A DNA stretch of 21,777 nt from a virus: IMG/VR virus record IMGVR_UViG_3300030382_004480, positions 1 to 21,777 of that record. One strand, written 5' to 3'. A model generated the notes under the pieces. The model was not told where the DNA came from, searched no databases, and saw only the letters and a program-made list of their open reading frames with translations. Each line of letters begins with the position of its first letter. The stretch's first letter is position 1. This document shows, one piece after another, positions 21,485-21,777 of the stretch. Made by a program: the position numbers and the translations under genes.

Positions 21485-21777
21485 ATGGAAACCCTCGACT
21501 TGTCTGGCCTCCCGGCTGAGGTGCTGGAAGCCGGCGCCGCTATCGCTGAAGAGTCCGGCCTATTGGCTGTGGCTGATGCTGCCCTGGATGCCACGGGCAA
21601 CAAAAGCAAAGCGGCCACCATCACCGGCCAAGTGGTGGACGCCCTGGTGGACTTTGAGGCCCTTGAGCTCGGTGTCCTTGGCCCCTTTTTGGAAGCTGTG
21701 GATGACGATGTGGCAGCCTGGCTGGTTGAGCTGGCCCTGGGCCTGGCCCAAGATGAGGTCAGACGGGCAGCCCGTCA
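21485..21777 (+). CDS. Helical acidic protein, truncated by window end
   Basis: The frame opens at ATG 21485 with AGGA 7 bases upstream and stays open for 97 codons to the end of the window, so the C terminus is missing. The visible part, METLDLSGLPAEVLEAGAAI, then GLLAVADAALDATGNKSKAA and VVDALVDFEALELGVLGPFL, is acidic and helical with hydrophobic faces (LGPFLEAVDDDVAAWLVELALGL). I recognise no family. It starts 20 bases after the putative endolysin stop, so it may belong to the same transcription unit. Confidence 0.65.
   Translation, partial: METLDLSGLPAEVLEAGAAIAEESGLLAVADAALDATGNKSKAATITGQVVDALVDFEALELGVLGPFLEAVDDDVAAWLVELALGLAQDEVRRAAR

Noticed and set aside
1-21777. tRNA, rRNA, CRISPR array, insertion sequence, integrase or attachment site
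   Set aside because: None could be seen: no cloverleaf-like segment, no evenly spaced direct repeats, no transposase or recombinase protein pattern.

Overview
The window is one contiguous, plus-strand late (structural) module of a tailed double-stranded DNA bacteriophage (Caudoviricetes), roughly 60-65% GC by eye. The evidence is a large terminase with intact Walker and nuclease motifs, portal, scaffold-like and major-capsid-like proteins, an 833-residue tape measure protein, a tail hub-like protein and a tail-chaperone frameshift. No sheath or other contractile-tail gene is visible, so a long non-contractile tail (siphovirus) is the best inference. There is no integrase, tRNA, rRNA, CRISPR or insertion sequence, and nothing identifies the host. 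Genes are packed tightly, often with stop/start overlaps (TAGTG, TGATG, TAATG); no gap is longer than about 125 bases.

Layout: 68-2016 packaging (small-terminase-like protein, large terminase); 2026-5048 portal, scaffold-like protein and major capsid protein; 5172-6668 a conserved-looking unknown, a 55-residue protein and a degenerate sulfotransferase-like protein; 6702-8542 a small virion surface-like protein and the head-tail connector/tail terminator set; 8542-15959 tape measure, a 1087-residue tail protein with three Asp-box (sialidase/BNR-type) motifs, and a hub-like protein; 16001-18368 a beta-rich virion-like protein, the likely tail tube protein, a basic-tailed unknown and a tail assembly chaperone with a canonical -1 slippery site; 18384-18869 a small sigma-factor-like protein; 18860-20211 a small virion-like protein and a fibre-like protein; 20217-21465 a likely lysis/cell-envelope group (membrane-anchored protein, exported small protein, YkuD-like H...SxGC enzyme); from 21485 a truncated unknown gene.

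The most striking signal is regulatory. The 12-mer CCTCGGTAGAAC occurs exactly four times (2008, 6660, 15964, 18821), each time just upstream of a structural gene, and related versions precede the capsid, terminase, tail tube and post-capsid genes. In six of eight sites the T of the TAGAAC-like hexamer lies 31-36 bases before the start codon. At the portal gene it lies exactly 12 bases before, which would make that mRNA leaderless if the hexamer acts as a -10 element. No shared -35 box is visible. The same window encodes a protein that resembles sigma region 2 only (the part that reads -10 elements), with QLALPF near its N terminus, which resembles a sliding-clamp-binding motif. This suggests, as a hypothesis, a phage-encoded late transcription system working like T4 gp55: a minimal sigma, -10-only promoters and possibly clamp coupling.

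A second architectural oddity is that the presumed tail tube and tail-chaperone genes lie about 5.5-7 kb downstream of the tape measure gene instead of directly upstream of it.
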